A stretch of 64,000 nt of DNA from Paracoccaceae bacterium. Its GTDB lineage: Bacteria > Pseudomonadota > Alphaproteobacteria > Rhodobacterales > Rhodobacteraceae. The DNA is taken from contig JAFGXY010000007.1 in assembly GCA_016936395.1 (NCBI GenBank), positions 42,839-106,838 on the forward strand. Reading direction: 5' to 3'. The position numbers and the translations under genes were made by a program. Below are positions 9,337-18,175 of this stretch, one piece after another (within the stretch, counting starts at the first letter, position 1; every line of letters starts with the position of its first letter). The notes under the pieces are model-generated. The model was not told the DNA's origin, made no database searches, and saw nothing but the letters and a program-made list of their open reading frames with translations.

Positions 9337-11412
9337 ATGCCCCCCATGTCGCGTCTGTCAAACCTGTTTCAGCCGACCATCCTGCTGGCACTTGCCCTGA
9401 TGGCAGTCATCGTCATGATGGTGCTGCCGGTGCCGGCCTGGATGCTGGACATCGGCCTTGCCCTGTCCTTCGCTCTGGCCATTCTTATGCTGACGGTGAC
9501 GCTGTTCATCGAACGGCCTCTGGATTTTTCGGCCTTTCCAACCATTCTTCTGGCCTCGCTGATGCTGCGGCTTTCGCTGAACGTGTCGTCGACGAAGCTG
9601 ATCATTGGCGAGGGTCATGCCGGCACCGGGGCTGCGGGGGCGGTGATCGAAGGCTTTGCCAGTTTCATCATGGGTGGCAACGTCCTGCTGGGCGTCGTCA
9701 TTTTTTGCGTGCTGCTGATCGTGAACTTCATGGTCATCACCAAAGGCGCCGGGCGGATGGCCGAGGTGGGAGCGCGTTTCGCGCTGGACGGGATGCCCGG
9801 ACGCCAGCTTGCCATTGACGCCGACATGGCCGCCGGCGCGATTGACCATAGCGAGGCCAAGGAACGGCGGGAACGCGAACTTGCCGAGACCAACTTTTTC
9901 GGCTCGCTCGACGGGGCCTCAAAATTCGTCAAGGGCGATGCGGTGGCGGGCCTGCTGATCACGCTTTTGAACATCATCATGGGCCTTGTGATCGGGGTGT
10001 TCCTGCACGACATGCCGATCGGCCTTGCGTTTGAAACCTATGCCATCCTGACCGTGGGCGATGGTCTGGTCAGCCAGATCCCGGCGGTGATCATCTCGGT
10101 GGCGGCCGCCCTGCTGTTGGCGCGCGGTGGAACCAAAGGCACGGCGGACGTGTCGTTCTTTGCCCAGCTTGGCCGCTATCCCGGCGCACTGGGCACGGTT
10201 GCGGTTCTGATGGCGTTGTTCGCCCTTGTTCCCGGCATGCCATTCGTGCCCTTCATTCTCGCCGCTTCGGGGCTTGGGTTCCTGGCATGGCGGGTGCATC
10301 AGCGTGGCGGCGTGCCGCCGGCGGCAGAGACCGCGACACCCGAACCCCCGCGCAAGCGCCCCTTGGGTGACATGCTGGATTTCGACGAAATCCATCTCGA
10401 GTTTGCCCCGGATCTGGTCAGCATGGTGCTTGATCCGGCAACTGGTCTTGACGGGCGCATCGGCAACATGCGCAACCATATCGCGACAAGCTACGGCGTC
10501 ATCCTGCCCGAAATCCGGCTGACCGACGAGCCTGCCCTGCCGAACGGCAGCTATCGTATCCGCATTCAAGGGGTGGAACGGGTGACCAATCGGCTGATGC
10601 CGGACCGATCCCTGGTCTTGCTGACCGAAGGGGTGCCCGCCCCTGAAGGCGTCGATGTCAGTGAACCGGTCTATGGCACACCCGCGCGCTGGATCCGGCC
10701 CGATTTCCAGGAAGATGCCGTGATCGCGGGCCTGACCGTGGTGTCACCGCCCGAGGTGCTTGCCACGCATCTGCTGGAAACCATCCGCGGTAATCTGGCG
10801 CGGTTGTTGTCGCTGCGCGGGTTGCGGCGGCTGCTGGATGAATTCGTCAACGTCTCGGACCCCGCACGCGCCGAAGGCAACCGCAAGCTGCTGGACGAAA
10901 TGATCCCGGACAAGGTGCCGCTTGACCTGCTGCTGTCGGTGCTGCGGCTCTTGCTGGAAGAACGGGTGTCGATCCGCAACCTGCCGCTGATCCTTGAAGC
11001 CATTGCCGAAGGCCGCGGCTTGCCATCGCCCGAGGCGATTTGCGAACATGTCCGTCAGCGGATCGGCTTTCAACTGGTCGCCGATCTGAAACGCAAGGAC
11101 GGCACAATTCCCCTGATCCAGATCGCGCCGGAATGGGAAAAGACCTTTGCAACCTACCAGATCGATGGCGATCGCGGGCATCGCGACGTGGCGCTTCCGC
11201 CCGATCAGTTTGCCCGGCTTGCGGGTCTTCTGGCTGAAAAGCTGAACCGCGCTGCCGAAACCGGGGTCACGGCCGCCGTGGTCACCTCTACCCTGCGACG
11301 GCGGTTTGTGCGCACCGTTCTGGCGGCCAAGGGCCTGAGTGCCCCCGTCTTGTCCTATGAGGAAATCGGGCTCGAGGCGCGGCCCGCAATCGTCGGGCTG
11401 GTGCCGCAGTGA
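9337..11412 (+). CDS. flhA: Flagellar type III export gate protein FlhA
   Basis: 691-residue inner-membrane export component. About eight N-terminal hydrophobic segments occupy residues 10-320, including the FHIPEP-type region DFSAFPTILLASLMLRLSLNVSST and NFMVITKGAGRMAEVGARF ALDGMPG. A large cytoplasmic domain follows, which in the family docks chaperone-substrate complexes. Length is normal. It follows the transglycosylase by 7 bp, and its stop overlaps the GTG start of fliR. Confidence 0.97.
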   Translation: MPPMSRLSNLFQPTILLALALMAVIVMMVLPVPAWMLDIGLALSFALAILMLTVTLFIERPLDFSAFPTILLASLMLRLSLNVSSTKLIIGEGHAGTGAAGAVIEGFASFIMGGNVLLGVVIFCVLLIVNFMVITKGAGRMAEVGARFALDGMPGRQLAIDADMAAGAIDHSEAKERRERELAETNFFGSLDGASKFVKGDAVAGLLITLLNIIMGLVIGVFLHDMPIGLAFETYAILTVGDGLVSQIPAVIISVAAALLLARGGTKGTADVSFFAQLGRYPGALGTVAVLMALFALVPGMPFVPFILAASGLGFLAWRVHQRGGVPPAAETATPEPPRKRPLGDMLDFDEIHLEFAPDLVSMVLDPATGLDGRIGNMRNHIATSYGVILPEIRLTDEPALPNGSYRIRIQGVERVTNRLMPDRSLVLLTEGVPAPEGVDVSEPVYGTPARWIRPDFQEDAVIAGLTVVSPPEVLATHLLETIRGNLARLLSLRGLRRLLDEFVNVSDPARAEGNRKLLDEMIPDKVPLDLLLSVLRLLLEERVSIRNLPLILEAIAEGRGLPSPEAICEHVRQRIGFQLVADLKRKDGTIPLIQIAPEWEKTFATYQIDGDRGHRDVALPPDQFARLAGLLAEKLNRAAETGVTAAVVTSTLRRRFVRTVLAAKGLSAPVLSYEEIGLEARPAIVGLVPQ

Positions 11413-12179
11413 CCGAACTTCTTCGCCTGCTCCTGAACTATCAGGCTGCCCTTGCCGATCAGGCCGAAGCCGCTGCACTGATCTTTCTGCGGGTTGGTGC
11501 GGTGATGGCCACCCTTCCCGCCTTTGGCGAGCAATCGGTGCCCGCCCGGATCAGGCTGGTTCTGGCTCTGATGTTCAGCGCCGCCATTGCCCCCGCTGTC
11601 CTGCCCGCCCTGCAACCGGTTGCGTTGGTGAAAGGCGCGTTCCCCGAAGTCGCGATCGGGTTGACCCTTGGCCTCGGGTTGCGATTGTTCATCCTTGCGC
11701 TGATGACGGCCGGCAGCATCGTGGCCAATGCCACCTCGTTGTCGCAGCTTTTTCCGGCCGGGGCCGAGGCGCAGCCTGCGATCGCGAAACTGCTGGTGGC
11801 CGCCGGGCTTGCCCTGGCCGTGCAGGGCGGGCTTGCCCTGCGGGTCGTCGACTATCTGCTTCTCGGCTATGATCTTCTGCCCGGCGGGCAATGGCCAAGC
11901 TCATCCGCCATCACCGAATTTGGCGTGGCGCAGGTGGGGCGGGCGTTCAGCCTTGCCTTCATGATCTCCATGCCCTTCGTGATCGGATCCCTTCTTTACA
12001 ACGTTGCCCTTGGGGTCATCAATCGCGCCATGCCGCAACTGATGGTGTCTTTCATCGGGGCCCCGGCGCTCAGCCTGGGCGGTCTGGTTGTTCTGGCCAT
12101 GATCACACCCTTTGTCCTGTCGGTCTGGCTTGAGGCGTTCACCGCATTCCTGACCGACCCGATCCAAAGGGCGCCCTAA
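11409..12179 (+). CDS. fliR: Flagellar export protein FliR
   Basis: 256-residue membrane protein of the flagellar export gate with several hydrophobic helices, including ALIFLRVGAVMATLPAFGEQSVPARIRL at the N terminus and a C-terminal helix ending in a short polar tail. It forms the entry channel with FliP and FliQ; FliQ is encoded in this window but FliP is not. The GTG start at 11409 overlaps the flhA stop as GTGA, so translation is probably coupled. The gap to flhB is 6 bp. Confidence 0.95.
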   Translation: MTELLRLLLNYQAALADQAEAAALIFLRVGAVMATLPAFGEQSVPARIRLVLALMFSAAIAPAVLPALQPVALVKGAFPEVAIGLTLGLGLRLFILALMTAGSIVANATSLSQLFPAGAEAQPAIAKLLVAAGLALAVQGGLALRVVDYLLLGYDLLPGGQWPSSSAITEFGVAQVGRAFSLAFMISMPFVIGSLLYNVALGVINRAMPQLMVSFIGAPALSLGGLVVLAMITPFVLSVWLEAFTAFLTDPIQRAP

Positions 12180-12185
12180 CCCACC

Positions 12186-13271
12186 ATGAGCCAATCCAGC
12201 GAGCATAGCCCCAACGACAAGGAACACGCCCCCAGCCAGAAGAAGCTGGACGATGCGCGCAAGCAAGGCGATATCGCCAAGTCCACCGAACTGACGGCAG
12301 CGGCGGCCTATGGCGGGCTGCTGCTGGCCGGGGTCATGGGTGCGGGTGCGGTCGGCATGGCGGCACAGACCGGCGTGGTGCTGATCGATCAGGCGCCAGA
12401 CATCGCCCGGCTGGCCAGCGGCTCGGCCCGCACGGTTGTGGGCGGCTTGCTGGCGTCGGTAGCACTACCCGCCGCTCTTTTTCTGGTGCTTCCGGCGGCG
12501 GCAAGCCTGCTATCCTTGATCGCGCAGCGCGCCCTTGTCTTTGTCCCGTCAAAACTTGCGCCAAAACTCTCACGCATTTCGCCGCTGTCGACGGCCAAGC
12601 AGAAGTTCGGCGCAAGCGGCCTTTTCGAGTTCGCAAAAAGCGTGGTGAAACTGGTGCTGGTTGCGCTGACGCTGGGCTGGTTCCTGACCCGGCACGCCGA
12701 TGGGCTTTTGGCGACGGTCGCGACGGACCCGCGTCTGGGCATCCTGCACCTGCTTGCGCTTCTGGGGCAGTTTCTCGGGATTGCGATCCTGCTGACGCTG
12801 TCATTGGGGGCCGTTGACTATCTTTGGCAACACAATGCGCTGATGCGGCGCAACCGCATGTCGCGCAAGGACATGACCGACGAGCAGAAAGACAGCGACG
12901 GCGACCCGCATTCCAAGGCACAAAGACGCCAACGCGGCCAGGAAATCGCCATGAACCAGATGCTTGCCGAGGTGGCGCAGGCCAATGTCATCATCGTCAA
13001 CCCAACGCATTATTCCGTGGCGTTGAAATGGAGCCGCGGGTCAAGAACGGCACCTGTCGTGGTGGCAAAAGGTGTTGACGATCTGGCCCGCCGGATCAGG
13101 GAAAGGGCCATCGAGCATGCGGTGCCGATCCTGTCCGACCCGCCAACCGCCCGCGCGCTGTTTGCCAGCGTCGACATTGGCCAGCCGATTTCGCGCGAGC
13201 ATTTTCAGGCCGTCGCGGCGGCCATCCGCTTTGCCGAGACCATGCGCCATCGCGCGAAAGGACGGATCTGA
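12186..13271 (+). CDS. flhB: Flagellar export switch protein FlhB
   Basis: 361-residue export-gate protein controlling the change from rod/hook to filament substrates. The N terminus is polar and Lys-rich, four hydrophobic helices fall between about 40 and 215, and the conserved autocleavage site NPTH lies at 272-275 in IIVNPTHYSVALKW. Family length is normal. The stop TGA shares one base with the ATG of the next small gene. Confidence 0.97.
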   Translation: MSQSSEHSPNDKEHAPSQKKLDDARKQGDIAKSTELTAAAAYGGLLLAGVMGAGAVGMAAQTGVVLIDQAPDIARLASGSARTVVGGLLASVALPAALFLVLPAAASLLSLIAQRALVFVPSKLAPKLSRISPLSTAKQKFGASGLFEFAKSVVKLVLVALTLGWFLTRHADGLLATVATDPRLGILHLLALLGQFLGIAILLTLSLGAVDYLWQHNALMRRNRMSRKDMTDEQKDSDGDPHSKAQRRQRGQEIAMNQMLAEVAQANVIIVNPTHYSVALKWSRGSRTAPVVVAKGVDDLARRIRERAIEHAVPILSDPPTARALFASVDIGQPISREHFQAVAAAIRFAETMRHRAKGRI

Positions 13272-13600
13272 TGACCGAAGCCAACCGTTTGCAGCGTCTC
13301 AAACACATCGCAGACCTTCTGCGTGAGCGCGATCTGTCCCGGCTCAGCGCCGCGGGGTCAGCAAGATCAAAGACCGAAGATTTGCTTGCCGCGCTGGATC
13401 AGACCCGTTCGACCGGGGATTTGAGCCCCGCCATTGCCGGCCAGGTCAGTGACCGCTTTGGCAACTGGACCGCCAACCGCCGCGGCCAGCTGAACCAGCA
13501 GCTTGCCCGCGAAACTGTGGTGTGGATGGCCGCCCAAAGCGCGGCACGGTCTTCATTTGGCCGGTCCGAGGTGTTGGGCAAGATCATAAATAAACGGTAA
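13271..13600 (+). CDS. Small protein downstream of flhB, function unknown
   Basis: 109 residues, not recognised. It is polar, probably mostly helical, rich in Ala, Arg and Ser, and has no signal peptide or membrane segment. The start ATG shares a base with the flhB stop (TGATG) and it is last in the sltF-like-flhA-fliR-flhB run, so it is very likely expressed with the export gate. By position a FliJ-like or other export accessory role is possible, but no motif supports this. It converges on fliL with an 8-bp gap. Confidence 0.75.
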   Translation: MTEANRLQRLKHIADLLRERDLSRLSAAGSARSKTEDLLAALDQTRSTGDLSPAIAGQVSDRFGNWTANRRGQLNQQLARETVVWMAAQSAARSSFGRSEVLGKIINKR

Positions 13601-13608
13601 CGGCAGGT

Positions 13609-14082
13609 TCAGCTGTCCTGCCGGACAATATCGGTAATCAACACATTGGTGACCAGATCGCCAAGAATCGCCTTCACCACCTCCAACAGGCCGCGACGCA
13701 GGATCACCAGATTGTCGGCATCGGTGAACGATCCGCGAAACCCACCGGTGTTGGCGTGGTCGAACAGCAGTTGCAAAACGGCGTCGCGCAGTTTGGGCTC
13801 TTGGGCGTAGACCGTTTCAGTGCTGCCCGCCGTCACTTCCAGACTCAGCGACAGGATCACAAGAGAAGCGATGCGCTCTGCCTCGACGACTGGAACAACG
13901 AACTGATTGGTCAGTTTGACAAATTCCGGCAGATGTTCGGCGTCGGCCGGTGCGTGCGCCGTTTCGGGATGCGGCGCGTCCGCATCCGTCCCGGCCACAG
14001 GGGCTGGCCGCAGCAAGAAGCCGCCAGCCGTGCCGACACCAAGACCGGCAAGGATCAGGAAGACGGGAAGCAACTTGCGCAT
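13609..14082 (-). CDS. fliL: Flagellar basal body protein FliL
   Basis: 157 residues: one N-terminal membrane helix (about 4-24), a Pro/Ala/His-rich linker, then the FliL domain from about 50, with FVVPVVEAERIASLVILSLS and VLQLLFDHANTGGF. FliL surrounds the stator at the motor and stabilises it. It is the last gene of the minus-strand operon flgB-flgC-fliE-fliQ-flgF-flgG-flgA-flgH-fliL. No stator genes (motA, motB) are in this window. Confidence 0.85.
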   Translation of the reverse strand: MRKLLPVFLILAGLGVGTAGGFLLRPAPVAGTDADAPHPETAHAPADAEHLPEFVKLTNQFVVPVVEAERIASLVILSLSLEVTAGSTETVYAQEPKLRDAVLQLLFDHANTGGFRGSFTDADNLVILRRGLLEVVKAILGDLVTNVLITDIVRQDS

Positions 14083-14091
14083 GTCAAACCC

Positions 14092-14823
14092 TTAAAAAGG
14101 AAGCAGGATGTCGGTGATCTGCTGACCATAGCGCGGCTGCTGCACATCGCTGATCTGCCCGCGTCCGCCATAGGAAATGCGCGCGCCGGCAATCTTGTCA
14201 TAGGTGATTTCATTGGTGCGCGAGATGTCCGAAGGGCGGACATATCCGGTGACGATCAGTTCTCGCAATTCAAAGTTCACCCGCACCTCTTGCTGGCCTT
14301 CGATCCGCAAGACGCCATTGGGCAATTTTTCGACCACGGTTGCTGCCACCCGCAGGGTCAGCTTTTCCTCACGCGATACCGACCCGTCGCCCGAAAACGT
14401 CGAAGATGAGTCGGTCTCAACCGCCTCGGCCAGACTTGCGCCCTCGGGCAGCTTTCGATCAAGGCGCTGCGGAATGCCCAAAAGGGACGGGATGCCCATG
14501 CTCTGGTTCCCGGTGCGGCTGCGGTCCGAGGAATTGGAGATCTCGGCCTTGTCATCGATCTGGATCACGACCGTCAGGATATCGCCGCGCCCCCCGGCGC
14601 GACGGTCTCCCAAAAGCGAGGCATGGCCTGCTGTCCAAAGCGACGATCCATCCATCGCCCGGTCCGGGTCGGCCTGATCGGGCATCGGGTTCGAATACAT
14701 CGCATGATGCTGATAACTGCCCTCGAGCGGTGAGAAATCGGGGGCCCGCCCCACCTGATCCAGTGGAGAGCAGCCCGACAGAACCAGTCCGGCAAGAATG
14801 GCGGCAGAACGCATCGGGGTCAT
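14092..14823 (-). CDS. flgH: Flagellar L-ring lipoprotein FlgH
   Basis: 243-residue outer-membrane lipoprotein of the flagellar L-ring. The lipobox LSGC is near residue 18, so the mature protein should start with a lipidated Cys. FlgH-type segments follow (SLWTAGHASLLGDRRA, GDILTVVIQIDDKAEISN, the SREEKLTLRVAATVVEKLPNG beta region, YVRPSDIS). Its ATG overlaps the flgA stop as ATGA. The P-ring gene flgI is absent from this window. Confidence 0.95.
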   Translation of the reverse strand: MTPMRSAAILAGLVLSGCSPLDQVGRAPDFSPLEGSYQHHAMYSNPMPDQADPDRAMDGSSLWTAGHASLLGDRRAGGRGDILTVVIQIDDKAEISNSSDRSRTGNQSMGIPSLLGIPQRLDRKLPEGASLAEAVETDSSSTFSGDGSVSREEKLTLRVAATVVEKLPNGVLRIEGQQEVRVNFELRELIVTGYVRPSDISRTNEITYDKIAGARISYGGRGQISDVQQPRYGQQITDILLPF

Positions 14824-15239
14824 CCTTCGGTCGGGCCGACGCGCACGGTGCCGTCGGGCTGGATCTGCCCCCGAACCGTGTTGCGCGACGACAGATTGAG
14901 CACGGAAATGCTGTCACCCGGACCGCCACGCGACAGCGCGCGACCTTCGGTGACAATCGACAGCCCCCCCGCCACATAGGCGAGGGGCACAATCTGATTG
15001 CGGTCAATGATCGCCGGCGTGCCGATCTGGTCATGGCGGATCGGTCGGCCGGGATAGATCGCCACCCGCGCCTCTTGACCTGCAACCTGTGCTGGATCAG
15101 TCAATGTGCCGGGGATATCGGCCTCAACCACCGAAAGGTCAGCGGCCGACAGCACGATGCCGGCCTTAATGACCCGGGTTGCCACCACAGCGTCAGCCCA
15201 GACCGGAGCCGGCAGAAGGCAAAGGACCACCCACCGCAT
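14820..15239 (-). CDS. flgA: Flagellar P-ring assembly chaperone FlgA
   Basis: About 139-residue periplasmic chaperone for P-ring (FlgI) assembly. A short signal peptide ends near WADA. The SAF-type domain follows (ATRVIKAGIVLSAADLSVVEAD, then IYPGRPIRHDQIGTPAII). The C-terminal part contains SRGGPGDSISVLNLSSRNTVRGQI, the conserved FlgA ending. Starts are GTG at 15242 or ATG at 15239; the ATG shares a base with the flgG stop. The protein is short for the family, as in other alphaproteobacteria. Confidence 0.92.
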   Translation of the reverse strand: MRWVVLCLLPAPVWADAVVATRVIKAGIVLSAADLSVVEADIPGTLTDPAQVAGQEARVAIYPGRPIRHDQIGTPAIIDRNQIVPLAYVAGGLSIVTEGRALSRGGPGDSISVLNLSSRNTVRGQIQPDGTVRVGPTEG

Positions 15240-16024
15240 CACCGCACCTGCGACGTGGCAGAAAGCATCTGATCGGCCGCAGTGATCACCTTGGCGTTCA
15301 ATTCATAGCCGCGCTGCGCCTTGATCAGTTCGGTCACTTCGCGAACCGCATCAACCGAGCTTTCCTCAAGATAGCCTTGGCGAAGGGTGCCAAGCCCGTT
15401 CTCGCCCGGGGTGCTTTGCAGCGCCGGACCCGAGGCTTCGGTCTCGACAAACAGGTTTGACCCGATCGCCTCCAACCCCTTGTCATTGGTAAATCCGACA
15501 AGCGACAACTGGCCGATCTGTTCCGGCTCGATCCGGTCGGCAAAATAGGCATAAATCTCGCCATCGGCATTGATGGCCAAGGTCCGGGCATCAGACGGAA
15601 TGGTGATGCCAGGCGCCACCTCATATCCTTCGGAATTGACGATCAAGCCGTCACCCGTCCGCTTCAGCGCGCCATCGCGGGTATAGGCCGCACCGCCCCC
15701 CGGCAAGGTGACTTCGATATAGCCCTTGCCTTCGATGGCAATGTCCAGATCGCCGCCTGTCTGCGCGATGGGGCCTTGGGCCAATACCACCGACACCGCT
15801 GCCGGGCGCACCCCAAGGCCAAGTTGCACGCCTGTGGGCAGAACGGTTCCGTCGCTGGCCGAGACAGAGCCGGGCCGCGCCAGTTGCTGATAATGCAGGT
15901 CGGCGAAATCGGCACGCCGGGCGTTGTAGCCGGTGGTCGACATGTTTGCGAGGTTATTGGATACCACATCGACACGCATCTGCTGTGCGACCATGCCGGA
16001 TGCCGCGATTTGCAGGGCTTTCAT
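15239..16024 (-). CDS. flgG: Flagellar distal rod protein FlgG
   Basis: 261-residue rod protein. The N-terminal helix shows the rod/hook signature (ASGMVAQQMRVDVVSNNLANMSTTGY), the middle contains GDLDIAIEGKGYIEV, and the C-terminal helix ends NAKVITAADQMLSATSQVR. The conserved end of FlgE/F/G proteins (VDAVREVTELIKAQRGYELN) is present. It lies between flgF and flgA in the order usual for alphaproteobacteria. Confidence 0.97.
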   Translation of the reverse strand: MKALQIAASGMVAQQMRVDVVSNNLANMSTTGYNARRADFADLHYQQLARPGSVSASDGTVLPTGVQLGLGVRPAAVSVVLAQGPIAQTGGDLDIAIEGKGYIEVTLPGGGAAYTRDGALKRTGDGLIVNSEGYEVAPGITIPSDARTLAINADGEIYAYFADRIEPEQIGQLSLVGFTNDKGLEAIGSNLFVETEASGPALQSTPGENGLGTLRQGYLEESSVDAVREVTELIKAQRGYELNAKVITAADQMLSATSQVR

Positions 16025-16033
16025 AGAACTCTC

Positions 16034-16741
16034 CTATCGGCCAAGGGTCTGAATGACGCTGCGGTGCCGCTGATCTTCATTGTCCAGAAAGGTCTGGCCA
16101 AGCTCATAGGCGCGCTGAACGGTGATCATGCGGGCAATTTCAGAGACAGGCTCGACGTTGCTGTCCTCCAGAAAGCCCTGGTGCAGCGTGGCCGTCGCAG
16201 GTTCGACGCCATCTGCGGAAAACAACGTGCCGACCTGATGGCGCAGGCTCAGCGGGTCTGTCGGTTGCCAGACCCCGATCTCTGCCACCGGGGCACCGTC
16301 CGCAGACATTGTGCCATCCGCTGCGATCGCCACCGTGCGGGCACCAAGCGGAACCGGCACCGGAGCCCCCCCGGCATCCAGCAGGGCGTGACCGTCGGGC
16401 GTGACCAGCACGCCTTCGGCCGAGGGCGTGAAGGCCCCGGCTCGGGTCAGCCGATCGCCATCGGGGGTCGAGACAAGAAAGAACCCCTCACCCTGAAGAG
16501 CAAGATCGTAGGTTCCTCCGGTCTGGCTTAGCCCGGCCTGCCCAAGGTCGACATGCCGGGCATTGCCATTGGCCATGGACAGCGATGGCTCGCCCTCCAG
16601 CCGGGAGATGTATTCGGAGAATACCACACCTTCGCGGCGGAACCCGACCGTAGAGAGATTGGCGATATTGTGCGCAATCACCTGCATTTCGCGCATCAAC
16701 CCTGATTGCCGGGTCAGTGTGGTATAGCCGGGGGTTTCCAT
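16034..16741 (-). CDS. flgF: Flagellar proximal rod protein FlgF
   Basis: 235-residue rod protein. The N terminus (TRQSGLMREMQVIAHNIANL, STVGFRREGVVFSEY) and the C-terminal helix (EIARMITVQRAYELG) are rod-family signatures, and GTYDLALQGEGFFLV marks the core. Its start lies 1 bp after the fliQ stop, supporting a single transcript from flgB to fliL. FlgF is told from FlgG by order and by the shorter length. Confidence 0.94.
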   Translation of the reverse strand: METPGYTTLTRQSGLMREMQVIAHNIANLSTVGFRREGVVFSEYISRLEGEPSLSMANGNARHVDLGQAGLSQTGGTYDLALQGEGFFLVSTPDGDRLTRAGAFTPSAEGVLVTPDGHALLDAGGAPVPVPLGARTVAIAADGTMSADGAPVAEIGVWQPTDPLSLRHQVGTLFSADGVEPATATLHQGFLEDSNVEPVSEIARMITVQRAYELGQTFLDNEDQRHRSVIQTLGR

Positions 16742-16742
16742 G

Positions 16743-17021
16743 TCAGCGTCCTTCGATCAGCGGAATGATCGCATCGGTGAAAAAGGCCACCAGGGTCGAG
16801 GTCATGAAACTCATCGACACCCAGAAGACGATCAGCATGGCCCCGACCTTGGGCACGAAGGTCAGCGTCATTTCCTGAACCGAGGTCAGCGCCTGAAACA
16901 GGCCCACCGAGACCCCGGCCACCAGGGCAACCATCAGCAGCGGGGCCGAGATGGTGACGGCAATCCACAACCCTTGCCGAAGAATGTCGAAAATCATGCC
17001 TTCGGTCAGAGCAGTGGTCAT
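16743..17021 (-). CDS. fliQ: Flagellar export protein FliQ
   Basis: 92-residue protein with two membrane helices (about 14-40 and 50-76), and the family core SVGLFQALTSVQEMTLTFVPK between them. It forms the export gate with FliP and FliR. The ATG overlaps the fliE stop as ATGA. Its place inside the rod operon rather than beside fliP and fliR is common in alphaproteobacteria. Confidence 0.95.
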   Translation of the reverse strand: MTTALTEGMIFDILRQGLWIAVTISAPLLMVALVAGVSVGLFQALTSVQEMTLTFVPKVGAMLIVFWVSMSFMTSTLVAFFTDAIIPLIEGR

Positions 17022-17308
17022 ACCGGCATCCTCAGGATTTCCTGATAGGCCTCGACCACCCGGTCACGCACTGTGACAACCGTTTCCACCGCAAGTTTGG
17101 AGCTTGCCAGAGCCTCGACCAAGGCATGCGGATCGGCGGCACCGGTGATGGCAGCGCGGGCGGTGTTTTCGCCTTGGGCGAGGGTTTCGGCAAAGGTGCC
17201 CAGAAAGCGGGCCGCACCCTCTTCGGCCGAGTCCGGCGACAGCGCGGGTGCTGCCGCCGAACGGGTCTGAGTATAGGCCTCGACGGCCAGGGACGTCTTG
17301 ATATCCAT
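17018..17308 (-). CDS. fliE: Flagellar MS-ring/rod junction protein FliE
   Basis: 96-residue protein linking the MS-ring to the rod. The C-terminal helical region has the FliE pattern: DPHALVEALASSKLAVETVVTVRDRVVEAYQEILRMPV (conserved residues spread over the last 40). It overlaps fliQ by ATGA and follows flgC by 11 bp. It is the only MS-ring-associated gene in the window; fliF itself is absent. Confidence 0.93.
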   Translation of the reverse strand: MDIKTSLAVEAYTQTRSAAAPALSPDSAEEGAARFLGTFAETLAQGENTARAAITGAADPHALVEALASSKLAVETVVTVRDRVVEAYQEILRMPV

Positions 17309-17319
17309 TCTGGATCTCC

Positions 17320-17700
17320 CTATCGACGGATAAGATCAAACAGGCTTTGTGTCATCTGCCGCGCCTGATCGAAGAGTTTGAGGTTCGCCTCATAGCTGCG
17401 CTGCGCTTCGCGCGCGTCAGCGATTTCGATCACCAGATCGACGTTCGATCCATCGTAGTGACCGGTATCGTCGGCCAAAGGATGGCCGGGATCATAGATT
17501 TTCTGCAACTCCGCCTGATCCAGACGGACCGGGCCAAGCGCCACCGAACCGCCGTCAACCGCCTGGCGGAAGGTGGCCACCTTGCGGTGGTATCCGGGGG
17601 TATCGGCATTGGCGATATTTTCCGACAGATGGCGCAGTCGCATGGCCTGGGCCTTCATGCCCGAGGCTGACATGGACGCGGCGGTCAACAGATCCGTCAT
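17320..17700 (-). CDS. flgC: Flagellar proximal rod protein FlgC
   Basis: 126-residue rod protein. The N-terminal helix carries KAQAMRLRHLSENIANADTPG and YHRK, and the C terminus ends in the rod-family helix with EIADAREAQRSYEANLKLFD. Family length is near normal. It lies 11 bp after flgB. Confidence 0.95.
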   Translation of the reverse strand: MTDLLTAASMSASGMKAQAMRLRHLSENIANADTPGYHRKVATFRQAVDGGSVALGPVRLDQAELQKIYDPGHPLADDTGHYDGSNVDLVIEIADAREAQRSYEANLKLFDQARQMTQSLFDLIRR

Positions 17701-17711
17701 GATGGTCCCTT

Positions 17712-18119
17712 TCAGCGGTTGCGGCCAAGCGATGTACGCAAGATGTCGGAGGTGTTTTGGTAGATCGCCAAAGCCATGTCATGCGATTGCCGGGCGGCGG
17801 TGGCCTTCATCATCTGCGCGTCAAGCGAGACATCGTTGCCGTTCGGCGCCATACCGTCGCCAGATTGAATTGGCGTCAACATCTGTGGGCGATCATTCAG
17901 GACATGTCCTGCCCTTGTGCCGCGCAATGCAAATGCGCGGTCCTCGTAAATGGCGGCAAATTCCGGAACGTCGAAAGCGCGGTAGCCGGGGGTGTCGGCA
18001 TTTGCGACGTTTCGCGCCACCGACTCCAGCCGGGCCCCTGCATGGGCCGCGAGTGCTTGCGCCATTCTGGTCAATCCAAGTTTTTCTAACACCGGGGTTT
18101 CTCCCTCGACCTCTTTCAT
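17712..18119 (-). CDS. flgB: Flagellar proximal rod protein FlgB
   Basis: 135-residue rod protein, first gene of the minus-strand basal-body operon. The N terminus has QALAAHAGARLESVARNVAN and ADTPGYRAFD; the C-terminal helix contains DAQMMKATAARQSHDMALAIY. The operon promoter must lie in the 56 bp shared with divergent fliI or overlap the fliI leader. One GANTC site (GATTC at 18134-18138) is in that gap. Confidence 0.95.
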   Translation of the reverse strand: MKEVEGETPVLEKLGLTRMAQALAAHAGARLESVARNVANADTPGYRAFDVPEFAAIYEDRAFALRGTRAGHVLNDRPQMLTPIQSGDGMAPNGNDVSLDAQMMKATAARQSHDMALAIYQNTSDILRTSLGRNR

Positions 18120-18175
18120 CAGTTCTTAGGGGTGATTCCTTTAGAAACCGTGTAAGAGAACAAAAGGAGACTTCG

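Noticed and set aside
14685..14705. GGTTCGAAT string resembling a tRNA T-arm
   Set aside because: Lies inside flgH coding sequence with no acceptor or anticodon stem around it.
17573..18175. N-terminal extension of fliI by 201 codons
   Set aside because: It reads through flgC and flgB on the other strand; the internal ATG at 18176 has a strong ribosome-binding site and the normal FliI start.
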